Shown: piece by piece, positions 26,434 through 35,234 of the stretch
Numbering within the stretch: position 1 is the first letter of the stretch
Layout: every line of letters begins with the position of its first letter
Origin: an uncultured Pirellulaceae bacterium
Lineage (GTDB): Bacteria; Planctomycetota; Planctomycetia; Pirellulales; Pirellulaceae
Assembly (NCBI GenBank): GCA_905480545.1
Contig: CAJQQR010000117.1
Coordinates: 1-37,931 of the forward strand
Reading direction: 5' to 3'
Length of the DNA: 37,931 nucleotides
The notes under the pieces: model-generated
The model's database searches: none
What the model was told of the DNA's origin: nothing
What the model saw: the letters and a program-made list of their open reading frames with translations, nothing else
Made by a program: the position numbers and the translations under genes

Positions 26434-28216
26434 TCGTTTCGTCGGATTTGTTTTTTTCTTTTTCAATGTCATCTTTGATGGCGTTCATTCGCATTGTTGC
26501 TGTTTCAACAAAGCTGCTTGCCCAAGCGTGGTCGTGGAAGTTCCGTTGGATACTCTCCAGCAACACATTTGCAGCAATATACTTTTCTTCTTCAACTAAA
26601 TTGTTCGCACGGTCCAATGCGCGTGCGATGTCTTCGGTATTCTTTTCCACGAATGCGTCAGCTTGATGCTTGAATCGAGTGCGGAAAAAAGCGGCGGACG
26701 AAAGAGCCGTCTGTTCCTTGTTGGTTAATTCATCGTCACCTTCATACATCTTGATTAATGATTCAAGCTGCTGATAAGACTGATAGGGGTCGTCTTTTCT
26801 CAGCTCAACCGCGTGAAGCAGCAAGATTTCAATCGGGTACATCGAGCGAATTCCATAAACTTTCTTTGCCAGTAACAATCGCTTTTCTAACTTGCGAGAG
26901 TCGATTTCGCTTTTGATCGATTCAACACGATCCGCTCGTTCGTCCTCCGGGAATCGCATCAGGAAATTATCGCAATCCGATTCTTTTGGAAGCCCATCAG
27001 AGGTGATTCGTTCGTAGAGCTGATCCGCGGTTGGTTGCGAGAAAATCGCATTGGTCATCCCCCAAACAATCAGGCCAAGAACCACAATGATTCCTGCAAT
27101 ATAGGGCCAAACCGGTCCGTCTTTTTGCTCCTTGAATTCGTCAAGCGACGATTTCTTTTTGCGCTCAACGGGTTGGTAGTATGACGATTTTTTTTCTGTT
27201 TCGACCACCGTCCTTTGGACAGATGGACTCTTGGGTTGGTTTTTATTGGTCGGTTCGGGTTCAGGTATCGCGAGAGTCTTCATCTTCACGCCGGCCGTCA
27301 TCGGCGACGATTCCACCGTTTGCTCCGTCGGCAAAAGTTGATATTCTTCACCCTCGTCCAGATCGAATGCGACTGCCGTTTGGGCATCCGCCTCCTGCTT
27401 CATCAATTGCAAAACGTCAATCAATCTTTCATTGAGTGCGTGGGCCGTACCAAAGCGATCGTCAGGATTCTTTTGCAGAAGACGATCAATCAGTCTTTCA
27501 AATTCAGGCGGGGTTTCTGGTGACCTTTGTCTTAAAGGGGCCGGTGGCTTTGTTGTCAAGCTCACAATCGTCGACTGGACATCTTTTTCAGCGAATGGAG
27601 GTCGACCACAAAGCAACGCATACATAACACATCCGAGGCTAAACAAATCACTTCTTTCCGAAATGAGTCCGCCTTGCGCCTGTTCGGGAGACATGTAGTC
27701 CGCCGTGCCAATTGCCCCGCCGTGCATCGTCAAACCCGCCGCCCCGTAAAGCTTTGCGATCCCAAAATCGGTAATTTTGGTGGTCCCAGAATCGGTCTTT
27801 AAAAGATTTGCGGGTTTGATGTCACGATGAAACACGCCTCTTAAATGGGCATGATGCAGTCCTGCACATACATCCATCGCAATCCCAATAACTTCTTGCC
27901 AATAAAACCGATGTCCCATTTTTTGATGGACGTGTAAGCTTTTGCCGTTGACCAGCTCCATGGCGAAATAAAGATTACCGTCATCTTCACCGTGACCCAG
28001 AATACGAACAATGTTTGGATGGTCCAGCTCTTTCAGCGTGATTATTTCTGATTCGAATCGCGAACGAAAGTGATCGTCGTCAGCATGAGCCGGTGAAAGG
28101 ACTTTAACGGCGACTTCTTTTTTTGTTTCTTCATCGATTGCCTTGAATACGGTCCCCATTCCACCGCGGCCGAGGACTTCCTCAATTTTGTAAGGACCAA
28201 GTTGTTTGATGCTCAT
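26426..28216 (-). CDS. transmembrane Ser/Thr protein kinase (PknB-like)
   Basis: 596 residues from ATG 28216 (the frame is open to 28267, but the kinase domain begins right after MSIKQLGPYKIEEVLG). Kinase motifs: glycine loop GRGGMG (16-21), K38 (VAVKVL), HRDIKPANLL (130-139), DFG (150-152), and GTADYMSPEQ (170-179). It is therefore predicted active. A Pro/Lys/Ser linker (300-360) is followed by one transmembrane helix (370-391) and a 200-residue charged helical exterior domain with no family I recognise. The topology is kinase in the cytoplasm, sensor outside. Its stop overlaps the start of the propeller-HEAT-cytochrome gene, so translation is probably coupled and the kinase may control or sense that system. 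Confidence 0.92.
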   Translation of the reverse strand: MSIKQLGPYKIEEVLGRGGMGTVFKAIDEETKKEVAVKVLSPAHADDDHFRSRFESEIITLKELDHPNIVRILGHGEDDGNLYFAMELVNGKSLHVHQKMGHRFYWQEVIGIAMDVCAGLHHAHLRGVFHRDIKPANLLKTDSGTTKITDFGIAKLYGAAGLTMHGGAIGTADYMSPEQAQGGLISERSDLFSLGCVMYALLCGRPPFAEKDVQSTIVSLTTKPPAPLRQRSPETPPEFERLIDRLLQKNPDDRFGTAHALNERLIDVLQLMKQEADAQTAVAFDLDEGEEYQLLPTEQTVESSPMTAGVKMKTLAIPEPEPTNKNQPKSPSVQRTVVETEKKSSYYQPVERKKKSSLDEFKEQKDGPVWPYIAGIIVVLGLIVWGMTNAIFSQPTADQLYERITSDGLPKESDCDNFLMRFPEDERADRVESIKSEIDSRKLEKRLLLAKKVYGIRSMYPIEILLLHAVELRKDDPYQSYQQLESLIKMYEGDDELTNKEQTALSSAAFFRTRFKHQADAFVEKNTEDIARALDRANNLVEEEKYIAANVLLESIQRNFHDHAWASSFVETATMRMNAIKDDIEKEKNKSDETNE

Positions 28217-28502
28217 GATGTTTTTTAAAAGCAGTTCAGTGGAATAGATAACCTGCCCATCGACCAACCAGGACTGTCCAGGTTTTTCCGGACCAAGCGA
28301 TCAATCATTCAACATCCATGAATGTTTTGAGCTGAAAACAGAATTCTTTCAGTCTAATGCAAACGCGGAAACTTTGGACAGTATCTGGATGTCCTCGCAG
28401 CAACATTTGCAATGTTTTTGGAGGTGACGATCTCGACAAAAATGCTTCCGGCGACAAGCTATTGGTAGCGCCATCGATGCCGTCGCCGCAAACCTAATCG
28501 AC

Positions 28503-29672
28503 TCAAACTTGAATTTTGATTTGCGTGATTTCAGGTGGGCAGTTGAAGCGAATCGGTTCTTCACCGGAAACACCACGAGATACGACCATTACTTTTCCAT
28601 TGTGACAGAAAATCCCCGAAGCGTATTTGACTCCGAAATAGCTGGGTGAGATCACCGGACCCAAGAGCGGGATACGGATTTGGCCTCCATGTGTGTGACC
28701 AGCGAGGGTGAGGTCGCATCCGCGTTCTCGCCCCCATTTCCATTGATCGGGCGAGTGTGTCACGCAAATCCGCAGATCGCCGTTGGAGAATTCAAATGGA
28801 TCAGAAGATACTCTCGTTTCATCACCGAACCACGGTCGTTCATTACCGACCAGATGGATTTGCGAACCATTGAAATCGATTGGCAGCCAGCGATCGGCAA
28901 CATCTCGACAGCCGATACCCCGCAATGTTTCTCGAATCAGCGTTTCATTTTTCAATTTTCGATCGTGGTTACCCAGAACAAAATAAATGCCATGCTTTGC
29001 TGACAGTTCTGCCAGCGTTTGCTTGAGCCACGACAGACAATATTCCCGATCGATTATGTCTCCCGCAATAATGATAAAATCTGAATCCAGCTCATTTGCC
29101 TTTTCAACCACTTGCTCAAAATACGCCTGACAAATGTTTCCAGTGAAATGGAGGTCGCTAATTAGAGTTAGCGTCAGGCCATCCAATGCAGAATTTAAAT
29201 GCGGGAAGTTCAAATGTCGAGTTTCAACATTGAGTCGATAGATTTGGTTTCCGGGTATGGCTGCGAATGAACGTTCAAACGCACTTCGATTTGCCTGTGT
29301 TGCGACGCCGCCAAAATCATATCGACTGATGGCGTGTGCGGATTGAATGCTGGGATTCTGATGGTCAACGATCCTTCGGTACATCCAGATCGTCGCAGTG
29401 TAGAGACCGAAAAATAGACAAGCAGAAAAGTAGGCAGTAAACACCACCGGGAAACTTGTCATTGCGTCTGGAAAAAAGTCGAACTCCCGATACGCAACGA
29501 AGGAAAAGATCGCCGGCACCAAAAAAACCGCGATCGCTAAGAAACCATAAGAAGATTTGCGAATCAAAAAATGCGAGTTGGCGGCGTGTAATCGATTAAA
29601 GCTGGCAATCCAAATCGCCATATGCCCAAGCGTGGCAATCAGGTAGCAGGCGATCCAAAGCGGCGGCGACAT
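28503..29672 (-). CDS. membrane metallophosphoesterase (YkuE/Mpp-like)
   Basis: 389 residues from ATG 29672; a GTG at 29714 would add 14 residues. The N-terminal third holds four hydrophobic helices. The rest is a calcineurin-like phosphoesterase with all metal motifs: DLHFTG, GDIID, GNHD, H in CVTHSPDQW, and GHTHGGQIRIP, plus the closing GVKYASG...VSRGVSGEEPIRFNCPPE typical of the YkuE branch. Members hydrolyse phosphodiesters; some act on UDP-diacylglucosamine or lipids, but the substrate here is not predictable. It follows the PAS-GAF-receiver gene by 107 bp on the same strand and may share its transcript. Gap 28217-28502 to the kinase gene holds nothing I recognise. Confidence 0.88.
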   Translation of the reverse strand: MSPPLWIACYLIATLGHMAIWIASFNRLHAANSHFLIRKSSYGFLAIAVFLVPAIFSFVAYREFDFFPDAMTSFPVVFTAYFSACLFFGLYTATIWMYRRIVDHQNPSIQSAHAISRYDFGGVATQANRSAFERSFAAIPGNQIYRLNVETRHLNFPHLNSALDGLTLTLISDLHFTGNICQAYFEQVVEKANELDSDFIIIAGDIIDREYCLSWLKQTLAELSAKHGIYFVLGNHDRKLKNETLIRETLRGIGCRDVADRWLPIDFNGSQIHLVGNERPWFGDETRVSSDPFEFSNGDLRICVTHSPDQWKWGRERGCDLTLAGHTHGGQIRIPLLGPVISPSYFGVKYASGIFCHNGKVMVVSRGVSGEEPIRFNCPPEITQIKIQV

Positions 29673-29779
29673 TTGACTCGATTGAAAAAAAACATTGGCT
29701 GCGAATGTTGCCACTCAGGAAACGGTAGCGGAGAAAATCCCGCGCCGATTCGCAATTCGGCCAACGGACTTGGATTAGT

Positions 29780-31489
29780 TTACGCCACAGAATGGGCTTG
29801 AACCATAAACTCAACGGTGGAAATCAGTTGATCCACCCGAAACGGTTTGAAAAGGAGGGCTTCGGTGGGTAGGCCAGCCTGTCGAGTTTTGACGATTTGA
29901 TGTCCAGGATCGTATCCAAACCCGGTCATTAGGATCAACGGCGGATCCGGCATGATCTCTTTAAGCTTCATTAGTAAATCGTAGCCCTTGATATCCGGCA
30001 GGCGAATATCGGAAATGATCGCGTCGTATTTGTCGTTGCAATTTTCCAGTATCAAAAGAGCTTCGGTTCCGCGATATGCCGTTTCGACGATACAACCCTG
30101 TTTTTCCAGCAGTCGATGGGCGTCCTGACGCACCGATTCGTCATCGTCAATCACCAATACATGACGCCCGTGCAGAACTTGGTTGTACTCACCACGATAG
30201 GCGCTCGGCACAACCTCGTTGGGTGCCATTTTTTCGCCAATGTTCTTAATCAGATGTTTGATCTTGAGGGCGTTGTTGATTACATCACGGAGTTTATCTT
30301 TGACGTCGGTGTCGTGGCCAATGAAGTTATCCATCACATTGACTGTTTGATTCAGGATTTCGTCGATCGGAGAGCCGACCGCACTGCTGATCGCTTGAGT
30401 GTTTTGAAAGGCTGTGCAAGCATTCTCGGCTGCCAGTAAGTCAAGCGTATTTAACGCGATCGCAATGTCGCGGGAGAAGATTTCAAGGAATTGCAGATCG
30501 CTTTCATTGAACGCGTTCGTGTTTTCGCTTTCTACATTAAAGGAACCAATCACTTCGTCATGCAGAATAAGCGGAACCGTCAAGCTGCTGAGCGCACCCT
30601 CGAGCCCTTCAATGTAAAGCGGGTCTTTGTCAGTGTCCTCGCAAAGGTAACTTTTGCCAGTGGCCGCAACAAATCCGGTGACGCCGTTCCCGTTTGCGCG
30701 TGCAAAAAGTTCCTTCTTTGATGCCTCGCTATTGATGCCTTCGGATAACAACGTTTCGAGTCGACCGGTTTCACGGTCAATCAAGCGGATTTCGATCACA
30801 TCAAACTTGAGTAAATCGCTTGTGTAATGAATGATGTTTGACTTCAGCAGGTCAATTCGATCGTCGATGCCCATTTCGAAAACTTCTTCGGGCTTTAGAT
30901 CGGCCAGCTCAAGTCCGGCTTTGTGGATTGCTTCCAACTTGTGAGCTTGCGTTCGTTCCTCTGTTACGTCTCGTAGAGTCACAATTAAGAAGTCATTCGC
31001 AACGTCTGGGGGCCCGATCGGAGCAGCATGGATTTGGTAAAATAGCCCGTCACCAGTTTTCATGAATGTACGGGATGATTGGCCCGTCGCATTCACGGAT
31101 TTGAACGGGCAGAAGTCAGGTCCCAGAATTTCCAGATTTTGAAATAGTTCCGAAAATTTTAAGTTGGCGGTTTCGTCTTTCCCGCTCCACTCACGGATGC
31201 ATTGATTGGCCCAGTGCACGTTTGATTCTCGATCAATCAATACGACGCCATCGGGCATGTTTTCGAGGATATGCTGGTTTCGAAATACGCTAACAAAGTC
31301 GACCGACGATCCAGAATTGCAATTAGACGGCAGCAAAACCGCGTCAAAATCGTTTTTGTTCAGCAGGTCGATTGCCTCAAATGAGCAATCGCAGTCGAAA
31401 TATTCTGTGCCGGGTGGGTAAAGAGAATCAGAATCAGTCGGCTGTTCGCCGCTGGAATGAAAGCGCAGGATTTTTTTTATCCTGGTCAA
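29780..31489 (-). CDS. PAS-GAF-(degenerate DHp)-receiver signalling protein
   Basis: 569 residues. The start is TTG 31489, supported by GGAG at 31500-31497 (7 nt spacing) and by the absence of any nearby in-frame ATG. Residues 1-65 resemble a receiver remnant (DCSFEAIDLLNKNDFDAVLLP) without the phospho-Asp. PAS spans about 72-182, GAF about 215-352. Residues 366-420 look like a DHp/HisKA helical hairpin, with SAVGSP (369-374) where the H-box HE[IL]RTP should be, so the phosphoacceptor His is a Ser. A complete receiver (442-566) has acidic D448/D449, phospho-Asp D494 (SDIRLPD), T522 and K548. No HATPase domain exists. It is probably a soluble phosphorylation-receiving sensor, not a kinase. Confidence 0.88.
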   Translation of the reverse strand: MTRIKKILRFHSSGEQPTDSDSLYPPGTEYFDCDCSFEAIDLLNKNDFDAVLLPSNCNSGSSVDFVSVFRNQHILENMPDGVVLIDRESNVHWANQCIREWSGKDETANLKFSELFQNLEILGPDFCPFKSVNATGQSSRTFMKTGDGLFYQIHAAPIGPPDVANDFLIVTLRDVTEERTQAHKLEAIHKAGLELADLKPEEVFEMGIDDRIDLLKSNIIHYTSDLLKFDVIEIRLIDRETGRLETLLSEGINSEASKKELFARANGNGVTGFVAATGKSYLCEDTDKDPLYIEGLEGALSSLTVPLILHDEVIGSFNVESENTNAFNESDLQFLEIFSRDIAIALNTLDLLAAENACTAFQNTQAISSAVGSPIDEILNQTVNVMDNFIGHDTDVKDKLRDVINNALKIKHLIKNIGEKMAPNEVVPSAYRGEYNQVLHGRHVLVIDDDESVRQDAHRLLEKQGCIVETAYRGTEALLILENCNDKYDAIISDIRLPDIKGYDLLMKLKEIMPDPPLILMTGFGYDPGHQIVKTRQAGLPTEALLFKPFRVDQLISTVEFMVQAHSVA

Positions 31490-31496
31490 AACGAGA

Positions 31497-31500
31497 CTCC
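31497..31500 (-). promoter_or_regulatory. Shine-Dalgarno supporting a TTG start
   Basis: GGAG on the minus strand, 7 nt before TTG 31489-31487. No ATG or GTG is in frame between this and residue 78, and an in-frame TGA lies just upstream at 31504-31502. This fixes the start of the PAS-GAF-receiver gene. Confidence 0.6.
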
Positions 31501-31838
31501 ATCATGGGGTGGCATGAGAATTATAGAATGGAGTTGAACACTGACCACTAAATTGTGTCGGTCTTCAGTCTGTTTTTCGGTTGGGAATGTCCGATTCGTT
31601 GATGCGTTTTGACTGAGATCCATTAAAATCAGGCAAATGCTCATCATTACCTATTAGGTTAATAGACGAACGATGGTGCTGGATAGATGTAAAATTTCCG
31701 AAAAAGTATCCGTTTCCCAATGCCGCATCAACCGTTATTCCATTTGAATCAATTGCAAGATTCGCAGGCAGTCCACTAGGTCATTTTAAAGGCGTTCATT
31801 CCGCAACAGAGTTTTTGTGGCGGTCTCAAAATTGTTTG
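31501..31838. other. divergent promoter region, no gene seen
   Basis: About 340 bp between the PAS-GAF-receiver gene (minus) and rsgA (plus). I find no open frame worth reporting, no tRNA and no terminator. A small ACCTATTAGGTTAATAG segment near 31650 is partly palindromic but weak. Confidence 0.4.
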
Positions 31839-32996
31839 ATGTCAAAAAGAAAAAAAAACAAAAAAATTCGAACTGATTTCAAACAGCGTTACGACGACAG
31901 GACTCGGCAAAATGATCTGACTCGAGAGTTCAATGACTCGGATCATGAAACGACAGAGTCGCATGAGCGAATCAGCGGAAAGGGCAAACTGGCAAGAAAG
32001 CGAACGATTCGTGGGGAAGAAGTCGAGTCGGACGAGGGCACAGAAATCATATTGGAAATCGACGATTTATGTCGCCCCGGTTTGGTGCTCAGCGTTCACG
32101 GGTTAAACAGTTTTGTTGAAGCCGAAAACGGTGATGTCTTTAAATGTGCGACTCGGAAGCTTCTTAAAACGATCAGCACGGATCAGCGACACATTGTTGT
32201 TGCGGGTGACAATATCCAGTTTCGACCTCAAGCAGACGGCACAAAAGAGGGACTTATTGTGCGAGTTGAGCCACGATTCGGAACAATTAGTCGGACGAGC
32301 CGAAAGAAGCAGCACGTCATTGCAGCCAATATCGAACAAATGTTGATTGTTACCAGCGCCGCAATGCCGGAGCTAAAACCTCATTTGATTGATCGTTTAT
32401 TGGTGACCGCTGAAAAATCGAGAATCAAGCCAATTATATGTATTAATAAAGCCGATTTGGTTGATCCCGCCGATTTTCAACCCATTGTCGGTGGGTTTAG
32501 TCAGCTGGGCTATCGAACGATGATGGTGTCGGCGGAAACTGGCCGGTCGATCGATGTGCTTCGTGAAATCTTAAAGGGAAAAAAAAGCGTTGTTGTTGGG
32601 CAAAGTGGCGTTGGAAAGTCTTCGTTGCTCAATGCAATTCAACCTGGGCTCGGACTGCGGGTTGGCCGCGTCAGCGAGGAGAATCAAAAAGGCAAGCACA
32701 CCACCACGGCCGCGAAGCTGATTGAGTTGTCGTTTGGCGGACACATTGTTGACACACCCGGAATCCGACAGTTTGAGCTCTGGGATGTGATTTCGGGAGA
32801 AATTGCCGGTTTCTTTCGCGAGCTTCGCCCGTTCACCGATCGTTGCAAGTTTCCCAATTGTACACACACCCACGAATCAGATTGTCTCGTCAAAAACGCT
32901 GTCGCGGACGGCGATCTCGATATCAGGCGATACGAAAGTTACTGCCTGTTGGTTGAGGAGTGCGACGAAAACGACAAGCGACAAACACAGAATTAG
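31839..32996 (+). CDS. rsgA: ribosome small subunit-dependent GTPase A
   Basis: 385 residues from ATG 31839 (the frame opens earlier at a TTG, 31815, with no support). Circularly permuted GTPase order: NKAD (G4) at 203-206, then the P-loop GQSGVGKS (254-261), the KGKHTTT switch segment (284-290) and DTPG (305-308). The C-terminal zinc motif is C336-x4-C341-x-H343-x5-C349. The OB-fold lies at about 75-145. RsgA checks late 30S assembly and releases on GTP hydrolysis. Odd: a Lys/Arg-rich, then acidic, N-terminal extension of about 65 residues precedes the OB-fold, likely disordered and rRNA-binding. It stands alone, with no clear terminator after it. Confidence 0.95.
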   Translation: MSKRKKNKKIRTDFKQRYDDRTRQNDLTREFNDSDHETTESHERISGKGKLARKRTIRGEEVESDEGTEIILEIDDLCRPGLVLSVHGLNSFVEAENGDVFKCATRKLLKTISTDQRHIVVAGDNIQFRPQADGTKEGLIVRVEPRFGTISRTSRKKQHVIAANIEQMLIVTSAAMPELKPHLIDRLLVTAEKSRIKPIICINKADLVDPADFQPIVGGFSQLGYRTMMVSAETGRSIDVLREILKGKKSVVVGQSGVGKSSLLNAIQPGLGLRVGRVSEENQKGKHTTTAAKLIELSFGGHIVDTPGIRQFELWDVISGEIAGFFRELRPFTDRCKFPNCTHTHESDCLVKNAVADGDLDIRRYESYCLLVEECDENDKRQTQN

Positions 32997-33070
32997 ATTC
33001 CGTTTTTTCTTTGGGGGCCAAATCCAGACATTCTCGGATGTGCCTGATAAACGGGCATGCCTGCACGGAT

Positions 33071-33313
33071 TCAAAAGTGGGGGCCTCGCACTGCCCCGTT
33101 CGAATGCACCTGTCCCGTTCGAATGCACTCGAACGTCGCGAAAATGTCAAATGTTGTGAAGAGACGCAGGAAATACACGGTTACCACGGCAACCATCAAA
33201 CCTGTGATGCCAATGAGCACCACCGACTACTTCGCCTTCTTTGCACCTCGGTAATAGGTATGTAAAACAGCAATCGTGCCAAAAGAAAAAACAGCGTATC
33301 CAAAAACTAGCAT
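33071..33313 (-). other. possible small membrane-peptide genes or a pseudogene split by one TAG
   Basis: Minus-strand ATG 33313 opens MLVFGYAVFSFGTIAVLH followed by TYYRGAKKAK, one hydrophobic helix with a basic tail, 28 residues, ending at TAG 33229-33227. In the same frame, GTG 33223 continues VVLIGITGLMVAVVTVYFLR, a second hydrophobic helix, to TGA 33073-33071. Read through, it would be a two-helix hairpin protein. Alternatives are two tiny peptides, a pseudogene with one nonsense change, or chance hydrophobicity from an A-rich opposite strand. No ribosome site is seen and I recognise no family. Confidence 0.22.
33095..33128. repeat. 15-bp direct repeat
   Basis: CCCGTTCGAATGCAC occurs exactly at 33095-33109 and 33114-33128, a 19-bp period, followed by a further CTCGAACG. 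It is too short to classify. It resembles no tRNA T-arm in context. Confidence 0.7.
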
Positions 33314-33485
33314 TAATTGGGTCCGTGTATGTGTAAATTTACCTCATTACCGAATCGGTCAGGCTGAGGAGCAAGGTGCCTTGAGAGAGGAGTCTGCGAA
33401 CGCAGTAAAACCAGTATGATCAGAACATCCGGAATATTCAAACGTTAAGAAAGGTGATTTCGGCAAATTTACCAAAAATTCACAT

Positions 33486-33528
33486 GCAAAAATTGAGGCG
33501 GCGATTCAGCTGCCGCAATTTCTTTTTT
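33486..33528. terminator. bidirectional intrinsic terminator downstream of the second kinase gene
   Basis: The stem has two 6-bp parts (AAATTG/CAATTT and GGCGGC/GCTGCC with one G-U) separated by one A-G mismatch, with a GATTCA loop, 33490-33521. On plus it is followed by C and six T (33523-33528). On minus it is followed by a T-run from the A's at 33488-33492. It is 50 bp past the kinase stop on minus; on plus it would end any transcript read through from rsgA or begun in the intergenic region. Confidence 0.8.
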
Positions 33529-33578
33529 ACGGCTCAGCAACAGCCATAGTGTAAGAAGAGATCGGTTTTTTTTTCGGC

Positions 33579-35234
33579 TTACTTCCCGTTTTCGAAAAGT
33601 CGGTTCAGCACACGGATTCTATGCACGAGCACACACATGACATATCCGATCACGACAATCGCGGTGAATCCAACAACACCCGAATGGCTATTCGCGGAGT
33701 CCAGATTCTTCAATTGAAAAACAAGGATAAAGGATATTAAGCAAGCAATGGTGGTGAAAGCGACCATCCGAACACGCGAAAACAGTCCGCTTACGATGAT
33801 AACTAACGGGTAAGCGATATACAGAGGGCCGATGTGTCCGGGTAAGCTCCACAAGATATACGTTAGGAACCCGATATCAGCCGCGGGCCAGGCAAAGTTC
33901 GTGTGGATTGACGCCTCGCCGGTTCTCTCCAAAGCGTTTTGAAGCTTTTGAAGCATGAAACAGGTAAATGCCCAGGCCAATATGATGTACGAGTATCGCA
34001 AATACTGATCGATCTCATAACCAGAAATTACAAAATCGGTTACGTAGCTAACCGCCCGAGTTAATTCAATTAGACCCAATCCGATAAGGTGCCCCGCTAA
34101 ACTTGGCTCGCGGCGGCTCCACCGTTGAAACGCTGAATGAATGTTGTTTGTTGAAGCGTTGATTGGCTCGCCAAGCAGAAATCGATCCAGATCCTCGGCA
34201 AGTGACTTAGCGGTCGGGTATCGGCCGCTAGGATTCTTCTCCAGGCACCGTTGGCATATCATTGCAACGTCCTTCGGAACGTGTTTATTGATTTGGCTTG
34301 CCAATGTAGCCTCGGCATCAAGGATTCGCAAAAGCGTATCAACGGGGTTCTCCGTTTCGAATGGCGGTTGTCCGGTGCATAAAAAATACAGCATCGCGCC
34401 CAAAGAATAGACGTCTGTCATACGGTCAACCTGATCACTGCGAGCAGCCGCTTGCTCGGGTGCCATGTAATTGATGGTTCCCAAGATCTCGCCTGTTCCG
34501 GTAAGACCGTCGTCGCTCCCCAGAGTCTTCGCCAAACCGAAATCGGTTATTCGCGGCGCTCCGTCTTTATCAATCAGTATGTTTGCGGGTTTGAGGTCGC
34601 GGTGCACCAGATCGTTTTCGTGGGCATGATGAATTGCAATTGCAATTTCTCGAACCATCGCACATGACTCGCGCACTGACAATTTTTTTTCAGCGTGATA
34701 GGAACCGAGATTTTTGCCTTCGATGAAAGCCATTGAAAAGAATGGCTGCCCTTGATGATTTCCCACTTCGTGGACGGCGACGATTCCGGGATGATCCAGT
34801 TTGGCGGCCGCTTTGGCTTCCGCGTGAAATCGTTGCACGTCAGATTCGGATGCCAGTCTTCCAGATCGAATGATTTTGAGTGCTACGATTCGATTCAGTG
34901 CCGGGTCGAGTGCCTTAAATACAATCCCCATGCCACCACGATCGATTTCCTCCAAAATTTGGTACGAACCGATCATACGTCTCTGCGAATCGGTGTTGGA
35001 ACCGTTCTTTGTTCCCAATGGCTTTCTGGTTTTGCTTTTCGAGAGCCGAATCGTCGCATGATTTTCAATTGTCTCAGATTGAATGACTCCACACATCTCA
35101 TCATGATCGCGGAAGAAGTCATTCAGGTCCGACCGCAACTCAGAATGTTGCTCCAGAATAACGTTGCGATCGGGTATTTCGCCGCGCTCAATCGCCTCTA
35201 AAAACTCGGCGATTACGTCATCGAATTGACTCAT
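33579..35234 (-). CDS. Ser/Thr protein kinase with C-terminal polytopic membrane domain
   Basis: 551 residues from ATG 35234. AAAGGA at 35243-35248 stands 8 nt before it, favouring this start over ATG 35243. An N-terminal helical module (2-47, FLEAIERGEIPDRNVILEQHSELRSDLNDFF) is common at the start of planctomycete kinases. The kinase domain follows: DRGGMG (98-103), K120, HRDLKPANIL (211-220), DFG (231-233), and NYMAPEQ. All catalytic residues are present. After about residue 365 come five or six hydrophobic helices, an unnamed membrane domain with no sensor fold I recognise. The start lies inside the last 17 bp of the VTT gene, so the two are translationally coupled. Confidence 0.9.
   Translation of the reverse strand: MSQFDDVIAEFLEAIERGEIPDRNVILEQHSELRSDLNDFFRDHDEMCGVIQSETIENHATIRLSKSKTRKPLGTKNGSNTDSQRRMIGSYQILEEIDRGGMGIVFKALDPALNRIVALKIIRSGRLASESDVQRFHAEAKAAAKLDHPGIVAVHEVGNHQGQPFFSMAFIEGKNLGSYHAEKKLSVRESCAMVREIAIAIHHAHENDLVHRDLKPANILIDKDGAPRITDFGLAKTLGSDDGLTGTGEILGTINYMAPEQAAARSDQVDRMTDVYSLGAMLYFLCTGQPPFETENPVDTLLRILDAEATLASQINKHVPKDVAMICQRCLEKNPSGRYPTAKSLAEDLDRFLLGEPINASTNNIHSAFQRWSRREPSLAGHLIGLGLIELTRAVSYVTDFVISGYEIDQYLRYSYIILAWAFTCFMLQKLQNALERTGEASIHTNFAWPAADIGFLTYILWSLPGHIGPLYIAYPLVIIVSGLFSRVRMVAFTTIACLISFILVFQLKNLDSANSHSGVVGFTAIVVIGYVMCVLVHRIRVLNRLFENGK

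Larger units (their letters stand above)
32997..33578. other. long intergenic region between converging rsgA and kinase genes
   Basis: About 580 bp lie between two converging genes, so no promoter is needed here, yet the region is long and structured. It contains a 15-bp direct repeat (33095-33128), a hydrophobic amber-split reading on minus (33071-33313), a 10-bp palindrome GTAAATTTAC (33333-33342), two adjacent small hairpins (CAAGG-TG-CCTTG and CTGC-GAAC-GCAG around 33372-33405), and a terminator (33490-33528). It could encode a small RNA ending at that terminator, or small membrane peptides. Confidence 0.5.

Noticed and set aside
33095-33128. GTTCGAATGC as a tRNA T-loop
   Set aside because: No matching acceptor, D-arm or anticodon arm is found around it, and it is duplicated as part of a longer direct repeat.
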